This document shows positions 1-10,600 of a stretch of DNA of 64,000 bases, in pieces. The notes beneath the pieces were generated by a model, which worked only from the letters and a program-made list of their open reading frames with translations, was not told the DNA's origin and did no database searches. The stretch is from NCBI GenBank assembly GCA_022695795.1, contig MU404086.1, positions 310,001 to 374,000 of the forward strand. Reading direction: 5' to 3'. Positions within the stretch are counted from its first letter, which is position 1, and every line of letters begins with the position of its first letter. The position numbers and the translations under genes are program-made. Source of the DNA: Biscogniauxia marginata. Lineage: Eukaryota > Ascomycota > Sordariomycetes > Xylariales > Xylariaceae.

Positions 1-666
1 TGGTAGACGAGGACGTCGCGGCGCCTGGTGAACGGCGATCGTATGCGCATAGAGACATAAAACCGGGTAAGATATTATCTCTTTTTTTTCACGAAGCTTG
101 TTTGCGACGAGGTCCCCAGTACTAATTGTGGCCGCGTTGAAGGGAACATCATGATTGACGATTCTGGATCGCAACCTATCATCATGGATCTAGGCTCTCT
201 CGCAGTCTCGCCAATACCCATCACATCACGGTCTTTGGCCATCGCCACACAGGATACGGCGGCGGAGCATAGCACCATGCCTTACCGAGCACCCGAGCTA
301 TTCGACGTGAAGACCGGGACAGTTATTGATACCAAGGTCGACATCTGGTCGCTCGGTTGCACCTTGTACGCATGTCTGGTGGGCAAGTCGCCTTTTGAGA
401 TGCGCAGCGACGAGACTGGTGGTAGTCTGAGCATGTGTGTACTAGGTGGAGATTGGAGGTTCCCAGACGAAGGACCGAAGGGGCAAAAGAAGGGAAAGAA
501 CACAGTTGGTGCATCCGCAGGTGTCCATGAGGGAGTGATCAGTGAGCCGATCAAGGACGTAGTCAGGAGATGCTTGCACGTGGAGCCAAGCGAACGACCG
601 GATATCGACGAGTTAATAGACATTGTGGAACAGGTTATTGATGAGTTACCCGAGGACGAGGCATAA
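1..666 (+). CDS. ENV7: STK16/Env7-like serine/threonine kinase, 3' part (cut by window edge)
   Basis: The C-terminal half of a protein kinase of the NAK family, STK16/Env7 branch. Exons 3-66 and 143-666 are joined across a 76 bp intron (67-142, GTAAGA donor, TACTAAT branch point). The join restores the catalytic loop HRDIKPGN across the splice. The metal-binding motif then reads DLGS instead of DFG, as in human STK16, followed by YRAPELF (APE motif) and VDIWSLGC (subdomain IX). The C-lobe ends with a CLHVEPSERP motif. Family knowledge: STK16 is a palmitoylated Golgi/membrane kinase and yeast Env7 is vacuolar and controls membrane fusion. The N-lobe (glycine loop, VAIK lysine) lies upstream of the window, so activity cannot be judged here. 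There are no further introns before the TAA stop. Confidence 0.85.
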
Positions 667-1293
667 GAGGTGCTTCCAAGATGGTGGCTAATTTGTACTA
701 TTATGGATCATGGCCTTGTGTGTTGTTCGATGATTTCGCTGCTACATGAGGACTTGTCTAACTTCCAATAGCTTTCGTGGCGAGGCGAATGACCTCTGCT
801 TGGGTTGTCTGGTCAACAACAATTGTTCTAGGCTTTGTTTGCTTGTACCATAGAAATCGGAGGGGGGTAATGAACGGAGGAGTTTTCCGGCCTGTGTTTT
901 TTACTTAACGTATATGCTGTGTCTATGCAATCATTTCTGGTTGCAGGCAAGGGCCTGAATCTGACCTGTGACTGTTGATGCTCGGTATTCCGTACCAGAC
1001 CGGATTTCTATAAGGCGCGCCCCACTTTCCAGCTCCAGCCATATTTCGCAACAGTGGACAACTCTATACCTAAGCGCTTTCATTCCCACAATTTCCTGTA
1101 CTACATGTTCGACTAGACGAATAATCTCCGTTATTCGAGTTGACACTGGCGTAGATAGTCTAAATGTTGATTATTCTCATTTTCAGTGAATTTCGTCCAC
1201 GCCCTTGCGCAAACTAAACTCACGCTAACCTATTTACCCGGACTCTCTGACATATCGGTGCAAAAAAAGAAAAAAGAAAAAGAGGTCTATACC
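667..1293. other. Intergenic: kinase 3' end and GPATCH11 promoter
   Basis: No gene is supported. It holds the 3' region of the kinase gene and the promoter/leader of the next gene, ending in an A-rich stretch just before the ACCATGG start at 1294. Short reading frames on both strands lack any recognisable motif. Confidence 0.6.
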
Positions 1294-2247
1294 ATGGCGT
1301 CGGATGGGGAAGATGACTACATGAACATGGCGTTTGGAGAAGAGCCTAAGCCGGCGATAGAGACTTCGCTGCAGCGGCGCCAACGACTCAGGCGCGAAGG
1401 CGAGATCAAGGGCCGCGTCAAATCTAAGGCGGAACTTGCCGCCGAAGAGCGAGAGGCTAGGGAGGCGGCGCTTTCGAAGTCCTTGCTAGAAGAGGCGCAG
1501 GCTAAAAAAAGCAAGGGCTTCAGCATGATGGCCAAGATGGGATTCAAGGGCGGTGCGCTCGGGAGCAAGGACAACACAGATGCGCTGCTAGAGCCCATCC
1601 GCCCAGAAGTGAAGGATGACCGCGGCGGCATCGGTCTAGACTCGGACCGGAAGCGCAAACTTAACGAGACCACCAAAGACCAACAGAAGAAGCTAAAGGT
1701 CGATGAGGACGAGTTCCGCGACCGAGTGCGCAGGGAGCGAGAGCAGGCGAGGCTAGAACGACAGGTGTACGGTGCCATGAAAGTGTGCGAGCGGATGGAC
1801 GAGGAGAAGCCGACGGGCGGGCCACGTGGCGATGACGAAACGGATGACACGGCAAAGAAGAGAACGTTGTCTACGAGGCCGCTCAAGTCCATCCCGGTGG
1901 TGTGGAGAGGCCTGGTCCGCCGCCGGGAGGAAGCGGAGAGAGACCGCAGGATGAAGTATGACCTAGAACAGAGCTCCACCCGTCTGCCCACTTACGAAGA
2001 CGATCTGGAAGACGCGGACGACAGGGAGGCGATGGGGAAGACACACACGGCCTACGCGACCGTGGAAGACCTCGACGAGGAGGATCCAGAGCTGGACGAG
2101 TTTGACGCGCTCGAGGTCGACGAGCGATTGCGACGGCTCGTAGAATACCTCAGGAAGGAGTACAATTATTGCTTTTGGTGCAAATTTACATACCCAGATA
2201 CCGCCATGGACGGCTGTCCTGGGTTGACAGAAGAAGAACATGATTAG
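1294..2247 (+). CDS. GPATCH11: G-patch domain-containing protein 11 (GPATCH11/CCDC75 family)
   Basis: A single-exon gene of 317 residues. The start at 1294 sits in a perfect ACCATGG context; an in-frame ATG 108 bases upstream would add an unlikely lysine-rich leader. A G-patch (about residues 75-120) is marked by GFSMMAKMGFKGGALG and the later GGIGLD. The middle is highly charged and helical (RRREEAERDRRMK). The C-terminus carries the DUF4187 module typical of GPATCH11: YCFWC, then a second cysteine in MDGCPGLTEEEHD, probably a small metal site. G-patches activate DEAH-box RNA helicases, and GPATCH11 is a nuclear splicing-linked protein in animals. Its 3' end converges with FCY1, with only 145 bp between the stop codons. 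Confidence 0.9.
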   Translation: MASDGEDDYMNMAFGEEPKPAIETSLQRRQRLRREGEIKGRVKSKAELAAEEREAREAALSKSLLEEAQAKKSKGFSMMAKMGFKGGALGSKDNTDALLEPIRPEVKDDRGGIGLDSDRKRKLNETTKDQQKKLKVDEDEFRDRVRREREQARLERQVYGAMKVCERMDEEKPTGGPRGDDETDDTAKKRTLSTRPLKSIPVVWRGLVRRREEAERDRRMKYDLEQSSTRLPTYEDDLEDADDREAMGKTHTAYATVEDLDEEDPELDEFDALEVDERLRRLVEYLRKEYNYCFWCKFTYPDTAMDGCPGLTEEEHD

Positions 2248-2392
2248 CCTACTTCTAATGCATCACCGGTTTTAGTCAATGGTACGAAGCCGTATAGGTT
2301 TCGTTATAATGTTCACATTGAATGTATCTGAATACTGCAGCCGCCTCCGGATATCCATCTTGATGTATCGAATAAAAAATCCTCAAAAACTG

Positions 2393-3373
2393 TCACGATG
2401 ACTCTTCGGTGCTCCCTTTCGAGTAGACCCTCTCCTCAACACCGATATCCTCATTCCTGTTTAAAAAATTCATAGTCAACATGACATCTACCGGAACACA
2501 GGGGGAGCTAAAGCTCCACAAGAAGGGGCTGCGGAACCAACAACTCCCTTGATAGGGCAGACTAACAGAAGAAGAAAAGGGAAAAGGAAGAAAGAAGAAG
2601 AAAAGGAAGAGAGAAGAAAAAAAAAATACTAACCAGATATCCGGCTTTTCCGCGATGAACTTGTCCATCAAGTCCTTGCACTCGGCCGAGTCGAGGACGA
2701 CGACCTCGACGCCGCGCCGCTTCAGGTACGCCTCGCCGCCGAGGTAGTTCTTGTTCTCGCCGATGACGACGCGCGCGATGCCGTAGAGGAGACACGCACC
2801 GGTGCCTTGGGAGGTTCGTTTATCCGTTTAGCTTGGGCTTGCCAAATCAGGGGGGGTGAGAGGACAGGAAGGGAGGGAGACCTACACATATCGCACGGCG
2901 ACAGGGTCGTGTACATGGTGCTGCCCTTGTAGGCCGAGGACGACAGACGGCCCGCGTTCTGGAGACAGGAAGTTTCGCCCTTTTTTTACCCCCCTTAGTC
3001 ACACGATACATATACATATATATATATATATATATATAATTGTGCGCGAAATAGGAAATTAAATATCGCAAACGGGGATGGCAGCAGGGCAGCTCACGTG
3101 CAAGATGGGATTGGCCTTCTGAACCCTCATATTGTGGCCGCGGCCGAGGACCCGACCATCGGCGGCGACGAGGGCGGCGCCGATCTATATAGGCGGTGGT
3201 ACGATGATGGCCCCCAATTAGCCCTCCTCGAACCAAAAAAAAAATTCTTTTTAAATTTTCGGTTCCATCACGACCTGTGTCGTCTTGGAGAGACATCTTA
3301 CGGGAACGCCACCCTCTTGATATCCTATCTTGGCTTCGTCGAGGGCCAGCGCGAGGCCCTTGGCGTCGTCCAT
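2393..3373 (-). CDS. FCY1: Cytosine deaminase (Fcy1 type)
   Basis: Deaminates cytosine to uracil in pyrimidine salvage; in fungi it also converts 5-fluorocytosine to 5-fluorouracil. The gene is split into five small exons: 3302-3373, 3098-3184, 2886-2979, 2634-2805, 2393-2456. All introns are GT-AG and the total gives 162 residues, close to the yeast enzyme (158). The zinc site is intact: H53 and catalytic E55 in HGE, then C82 and C85 in SPCDMC. Other family motifs are GYQEGGVPIGAAL, GRVLGRGHNMR, and a C-terminal DIWNEDIG like the yeast DWFEDIGE. Intron 2980-3097 contains a (TA)n run. A TAG lies directly before the ATG, so the start is well defined unless there is an upstream exon. The next 4.3 kb upstream has no gene. 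Confidence 0.93.
3000..3040. repeat. TA dinucleotide microsatellite in an FCY1 intron
   Basis: An alternating TA/CA tract fills the centre of the FCY1 intron 2980-3097. It is simple sequence and does not disturb the splice sites. Confidence 0.85.
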
Positions 3374-6300
3374 CTACGGCGCTCTTCTGTGTAGGTACCT
3401 AGCTACCTATCTAAGTTAGGCAGGGAATAAATAGATGGCCCGTAGGCGCGGGCGGGCTTCCGGATCGGTCGCGCTGTAGGTTACGAACTACTTACCTTAT
3501 AATATTTATTTTCGTTGTGAATCGGTCGGGCCTTGGGGGCAGCTCGGTGTCGTCACTTATCAGTAATATGGGGGGTTACGGTATGAATAATAAATGTAAC
3601 CAAATTTCGATTCCCCTCCCCGGGCCTCCCTCTACCTATATAGGTATTATCATATGTAGGTACATATTGTAGGTACATATGTATGTACCTACATAACCCC
3701 GTACATTACATGCTACTGAGCGGCGTGCGTCACAGAGTAGGAATTACCCACCGATGCTAAACCTAGCGTATGTCTCCAACGATAGCGAGAGACTTTGTGA
3801 TAACGGCTTCTCTACGGTATTCCGTAATCAGTCGCTGAAAACCCTTGGGCAGTACGTGCTCATTTAATCGGTTTCTTTTTAGTATTTAATCCCCTTTTCA
3901 TATTCCTATTAAGGACACAAAAAAGGACACCCCCCAAAAAAACTCAGGTTCCGAATGGGATAAACTCGGTAATGTCTAGTTCGTTCAACGTCAATCATTT
4001 TTCGCCTCCCAGGTGGTGAAGGAGAAGACGTCGGGAAAGGCGCCCGGCGCCGGTTGGACTCCACCGAGGCTGTATAATTGGACGAGGGCCGATGGGAGTG
4101 GGTCCGATTGTTCTCCAAGTTTGGGACTGGCCCGTGCCGCTAACGAACCCTGCTGTGTCCTGCTTTTGGTCTGCTGGAATTCCTGTCAACGTCAAACGTC
4201 TAACGAAAAAGAAAAGGAAAAAAATGAAAAAAAGCCACATATCTGTTGACACGCAGCCATTACCTGATATACCTTATCTAGGTAGTCTGCCATACCGCCA
4301 TGCACATCCCGGGCAGCTTTTCCTAGTCCGTAGGTACTAGGTACTGGGTACTACCTAGTCTGCAAGATATCTTTCCAGGTTATGTCTATGTATATCCTGT
4401 AGCCGGCTTGAGGCTGATTATCACTGAAGCGAGTAGCCGTGGCGAAAATAGAAATATATACTTGTACTTTTCTTTTTTCTTTTTCTCTCTTTTCTTTTTC
4501 TTCTTCTTCTTCTTCTTCTTCTCCGGTTGGAAGCAGTGTTGCGTGATGACCCAGTGACATGTTCTCTAAGCCATTCATGAGACTACCTACCGATCGACAG
4601 TTCGCAGGGAAAACCCCGCAAACAAGTATTTTCGCGACAAGTGGTGAATAGAATTTTTTAACGAGACGTGGGAACGTCGGGGCTGGGGCGAAGTATTTGC
4701 GTTCGGTGAAGATGCCAACTTATCCCTGCCAGTAGTAGATTTTAGGAGGCTTCTACCCGTTTCCTCTACTACAAGTATTCTAGAGTACTACTCCTCAGAC
4801 ACAACACATGCCAGCGCTCCAGCTATATCTGGGAACTCAGATGACCATACAATCTATCAAATTCGAAATGATAGATGTAGTGCTTATTGCTTCATTGGGA
4901 ATAGTCTAATCGGCCTAAGGTTAAGGAAGCTCGAAAAATCTCTCCGGCATTAGGGTCGATCGGCTAGCAGGTTGTGTGTATGTATTCTTTCTCATTTGCA
5001 CGTGGGAACATGGCCTGACAGCGACGATGCATCTTTTGGATGGTTGGGGTTTCGCTGAAAAAAGACTGCCAGCAGCTGGGTAGCAACAAGGAGCTTCGGG
5101 CCTCGTCTGATGCAGGTTCTGCCGCGCGGCGTTTCGCGTGGAAATCTTTCTAAAGAGGTGTAGTGCCGGTTGTCCTTATGTTGATATGTAATGGGGATGC
5201 TTAGGGGGGATCCTGGCCGCCCATGCGACCTACTGTGTATGTACAAAGTAGCATCTGAAGCATAAAAGTGGGGGCATGCCAATCCCAGATGGGCTATACC
5301 TACTGGTCGGTTTGGCGACTGCATGTGGTCCCTGACGATTGAACTTGAGAAAACCCACGCGCAATCTCGCCTTTGCCGTGTCCCAGAACTCGAGTTTCGA
5401 CTCGTCACCGAGCCTTGATTTATCTCAATATCCGATTGAAGCGCCAGACCTGAGCACCCTTTTTATGCACCTAACCTAGACGGCTGGAAGGATCGTTATC
5501 GATCGTAATGGGCCACCCTTCGACCACGCGAGGTGGATGTGTAAACATGTTTGGCATGGACGGAAAGGATATGTTACATCATCAAACACTTGCGCGATGA
5601 TTCGAGATTTTTCTATATCCTTTGCTTGGCTATAGTCAGCTTGGGTTTGCCGAGATACCTTTCGAGACCCCACTAGTAAATAAGGTGTAAGTGTTATCTA
5701 GCTGAGTATTAGTGAGGGCAATTGGAACTCTCGGGCATGCGGTAAATGTGCACTATAGGACGGATGGCCGGCCTATGACGAGGCAAGCGTCGATCATTTT
5801 GGTGTGAAGGCTTTGCTGCCCTCGAAAGACAAAGAAACTGAATCAGCAGCACACACGCACTAGGGGGCCAAGGCAGACTGTAAGACCTAAAGCGGGCGAG
5901 ATCAGAATATGCGACAGGGACGTCTGCTCCCTAGCAGGATAATAACAGTCTATGTGTATTGAAGAGAGACAAAAAATTGGTGGTGTCAACTCAAAGGCGA
6001 AACAAATGCCGATCCTAAATGGGAGGCACTATTGATGCGATGCGTGGTAGACAGCTTGAAGGCAAGGTAAAGCAAACACGAGCGAGCAAAAAGAAAAGAA
6101 GCAAATAATCAGAATGTAAAAGAGCACCCAATTTATGATTTTACATAGGACTGGCTGATGGCAACTATAAACTTTAAAAGGGAGCGAACAAGTGGGCAGG
6201 CGGGCGGATGGTTAGACAGGGCTTGTGGGAATATTTCAATTGTGAAATGATGAGGTGAAGTCGAAAAGAACATGCAGCTTCTAGCAGGAGACGCAAGTTG

Positions 6301-7687
6301 GTTGGTCTCGACAGGGGGGGAGGGGAAAAAGTGTGGTGGATGCGGGCTCCAGAGGCGAGACTGGCACTACCGGGAGGCATGTACCTCTGTACAGACTGTA
6401 CCATGCATGTACAACACATCCCGTAGCTCTACGCGGCAAACCATCGCTTCATCACGCAGTTTTGCCATTACTTACATGTACTCCAGTCTATCTTTTCCAG
6501 ACCCCAATACATGCTTACAAGTGTACCAGGGTACACATGTACATTGCTATCCCCATGTCTGCTCATCAGCACACTTTTTGATCTCATGGAACTTGACCAG
6601 ATCGACTGATATCATCGGCCCTCGCTCTGTCCTCGGTACTTTGCTCGTCTGTATCTCGCTGGTCCGGTACCTACGTGCATGTATCTCTGAGGTAGGTACC
6701 TGCCTACCTACATGACCTCTCTCAATCGTCCACCACCTCATTTTCCCATTTTCTGACCAGCTCTCCACTATTTCCGTACCTCATATTTCTTCCAACATTC
6801 AACCCTCTTTGATGTGTTCAATCTGCCCAGGCTGCATCCCGGTGCATTTGACATTTGTATGCCATGTGCGTGTGCACGCGTAAATGTTGCCTGCATTGAC
6901 GTCTACGCCTGCATCCAGCCTACTAGACAGGTAATTAACTCAGGCTGTTCTTGGGTCCGTCCTTGTAGGCCTGTAGTTACATGAGTATCCACCGGTCTAT
7001 CGTGTCTACCGTGACCTAGGCTGCTTGGTACCTACACACATTCCGTACATACGCACATACGCACACTCTCCTACGCCTTTTTGACTCGACTTGAGCTTCC
7101 CCATCCTTACAGGCTGCTTGCCGCGTGTGGATGGTGGGCACCGATTTGACGGACGTCCCGCCGCCTCAAAAACTCCCCGGTCCTCTTCCATGCTTGGCCT
7201 GCCTGCTTTAACCTTTACATCCCATCTTCCCACACAACCTCCCTCCTACATCTTCCCGTCCCACATCACATCACACGCCTTTCACCTTCTTTTTTCTTCC
7301 TAAATCTCGTCCTGCATCTTTCGAGATATCTGAGGCTTTCCTATCCATTTTGTAATTCCACCTGCCCCTCCAAATCCCGTTTGCCTCCTTCGCTCCCCCA
7401 TCCCTTCATTTCTTCCACCCTCAACCTCCGCCGGCGTAGGACATACTTCGGCAAGCTTTCACGAATCCTGGTTTCCTAGCTAGCCGTCGTGCCACGGGCG
7501 AAACGCTCTCTGTAGACCAGCCGGTCGCCTAATCCATGCCCTGCCTGGACCAACTAGTCTGCACGCGACTTGCATCTGGATTGGCAACCTATGGATGTAG
7601 CATCCCACTATTTGTTGCCCTCGTCACGCCGTAACTTTTCGGCGTTCACCTGTGTTACATTGAATGCGCCGCTTCTGATCGCCCACC
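3374..7687. other. 4.3 kb gene-free region between FCY1 and SNT2
   Basis: FCY1 and SNT2 are transcribed divergently from its two ends. The FCY1 side is rich in TACCTA/TAGGTA words (3392-3420, 3636-3700, 4330-4365). A pyrimidine microsatellite (CTT/TTC units) lies at about 4466-4522. The SNT2 side has a dense group of TGTAC words (6375-6545) and then a long C/T-rich leader (about 7200-7440), as is usual upstream of fungal transcription starts. Reading frames up to 147 codons occur on both strands but show no motif, no compositional bias and no plausible splicing, so I do not call a gene. Confidence 0.6.
4466..4522. repeat. Pyrimidine microsatellite (CTT/TTC)
   Basis: About 57 bases of almost pure pyrimidine ending in eight or so CTT/TTC units. 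It lies in gene-free DNA. Confidence 0.9.
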
Positions 7688-10600
7688 ATGGCGCAGAAGA
7701 CGAGCGACTCCGATGATCAGCCCAATCCTTCGTCATCCACGACTAGGACCTCACCAGCTTCTGCTGCCGCCCACAAGCAGCCGTCTTCGCACACATCCAG
7801 CCCTGCACCTGCAACTGACAACCCAAAGTCTATCGACTCTAAGGAGCCTAGCGAAAATGCAGGCGACGCCCAACCCGTGACCAAATCTACTCTGGCAGCT
7901 TCTCAAGTTGCATCCAAAGACGCTATGGCCGGCCCATCTCCTTATGGCACGCGTTCTCGGAACCGTGGCCAGGCGCGGCCCAATTACGCCGAGGACAAAG
8001 ATATGGACATCGACATGGAGGATGCATATCCGGAGAAGAAAGATGACGACCACAAGAAATCTTTGCGGCAAGCCCACGCGGCCGCGACAAATGGCACGGG
8101 CGATGCGCCCAGATCTGCAAATTCTGCTTCGCGCAAGAGCACTGCACCGGACGATGTCAAGGCTAGCAGCAATTCTCACGCGACGGCCAAAGATCAGCAC
8201 CCCGTAGGTCCTGGGACTCCTAGTGCTGTCGGCGCCACGACTTCGTCAAGCTCATCCAAGAAGCGCAAGGCCCCCACACAATTAAATCCAAATAGTGTGC
8301 ACAACCACGCCAGCACTCCTACAACAACAGCCCCCTCTGCAACTACAGGAACCAGGCGCACCACTGCTCAGACAACAGCGCAAAATACTACTGGGGGCTA
8401 CAGGGAGACCAACATGCTCAGCTTTGGAAACTGCAATACGACACTAAAGGATGGGAAGCTGGTGGCCGATGATGGAACTGTGCTCGAGGCAAATGGTAAG
8501 GCGTGCGAGAAGCAGCAATTACCGATCCTACACCTATCTGTGCTGACCTGAGACTCTTACGCAGACCATGTGTACCTGGTGTGCGAGCCGCCGGGAGAGC
8601 CATACTACCTAGGCCGCATCATGGAATTCCTCCACGTGCAGAATGACCCTAAAAAGCCAGTGGAGGCATTGCGAATCAATTGGTACTATAGACCGAAGGA
8701 CATTGGCAAAAAGGTCAATGCCACGAGAATGGTATTCGCCACCATGCATTCAGACATTAGCCCGGTGACTGCGCTGCGCGGCAAGTGCCAGATCCGCCAC
8801 AAAGCCGAGATCGAGGACATAGACAGCTACCGAAAAACGCCCGACTGTTTTTTCTATGAGAAGCTGTACGATCGCTATATCCAGAAGAACTACGACGTCA
8901 TCCCGTGTTTTCAGATTGTCAACGTGCCCGAGAGGGTCAAGAAGGTTTTGGACGAGCGATGGAAATACATCCTTGTCGAGCAGGGCCGGGCTAAGGAATT
9001 TACCAGCGCCGTCAAATTATGTAAGAGGTGTAGCGGGTATTGTGCCATGTATGTTCACCGTCCCACTTGCATTGCCCCGACATCCGATGGCAGGAGTTCT
9101 TGGCTCTAACGCGAAACAGTAACGATTCCGTCGACTGCGCTGTTTGCCAGCAGACGTATCACATGAACTGCGTTCGCCCGCCACTGCTTAAAAAGCCGTC
9201 ACGTGGTTTTGCTTGGGCCTGTGCTGCGTGCAGTCGAGCGCAAGAAAGGAAGTTGGAAGCCCGACACACCCCAGGCCTCCTAGACCCGCACCCAGAGGCG
9301 GAGGAGGAAGAATACTGGGATGAAGAGGACGAGGTTGCCGACACCAGTCGCACTAGCCCCACCGACGGCATTGATGACTCGCACCAACCTGCTACTGCTG
9401 AACAGATTTACCACGCTAGCCTCTGGCCTTATCGTTACCTGGGCCAACATTGCAAGCCCGAAGACGCGCTTGATTATGACGATCGCATCTATCCCCGTGC
9501 AGGCTCCCGACAGGGCACGAAGCACCAAGCGACCGTTCTTCCATGGCCGGGACGTCCCGTGGAGCTAGTGAAGCCCCGCGAGGTCAAGAAGGGCAATAAA
9601 AAGGATAGCAAGGCGTCAAAGGAATCCCATGCGGCCCAGGAGGCGAACAAGCTCGCCCGGGAGAATCGACCGAAATGGGTCCAGGATGAGCCCCCAGGAT
9701 ATGTTGCCCGAGGGGAAGACTTGGACAATGATGATCCGAACAACACAGCCCAGTTATTGTGGAAGCCAACTGATATCCCGGATGCGCCTATAGCTAGCTC
9801 GGATGTAGACGCCTACGTCGCAACCGCAAAAGCAAAGCTTGTCCCCGCGCTTAGCTTGCCTAAGGAATCCACAAACCTGCTCGATGTAGCCACGAACACG
9901 CTCTTCAAGAATGACTACATTCCCGAAAAGGCGATGAAGGCCCTCTCCAAGATCGAAAAGCAGGCATTCAAGGAGCCAGAGCTTAGCCCTGCGGAGATTA
10001 AGAAATTTGAAGAGGGGGTTTCGAAGTACGGCTCAGAGCTCTACCTAGTGACAAGGCATGTCAAGACGGTTAAGCACGCGCGCATTGTTCGTTTCTACTA
10101 CACCTGGAAGAAGACCGATCGAGGCAAGCAAATTTGGGGCAATTTCTCCGGTAGGAAGGGCAAGAAAGAGGCCAAGAAAGCCGAGGCAGACGCGACTAAA
10201 CTGCAAGATAATGTTGCCGATAACAACGACGACTCTGCATTTGATACAGATAAGGCACTGGAACAAAAGAAGAGTTTTATATGCAAGTTTTGCTCTACCA
10301 AGTCTTCCAGGCAATGGCGACGAGCCCCCACTATCGCACCTGCTGGGGTACACGAGGCTACAGGCAAGAGCGCGAACAAGGATAAAGGATCCCAATATAT
10401 TGTGGCCTTATGTCGACGCTGCGCGGAGTTGTGGCGACGATATGCCATCCAGTGGGAAGACTTGGAGGACCTTGCCAAGAAAGTCGCAACTGCGGGAGGC
10501 CGATCGTGGAAAAAGAGAGTTGATGAAGAGTTGTTAAAGGAAATCGCGGCAGCAAATGAGATGATGAACCGGACGGTATACAAGCCGCTGAACGGGACAC

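Noticed and set aside
4992..5408. 138-codon minus-strand frame
   Set aside because: No motif, no signal or hydrophobic pattern, and no splice-consistent extension. Likely chance in gene-free DNA.
6272..6715. 147-codon plus-strand frame upstream of SNT2
   Set aside because: Runs through the TGTAC/TACCTA-rich promoter; composition and residues look non-coding.
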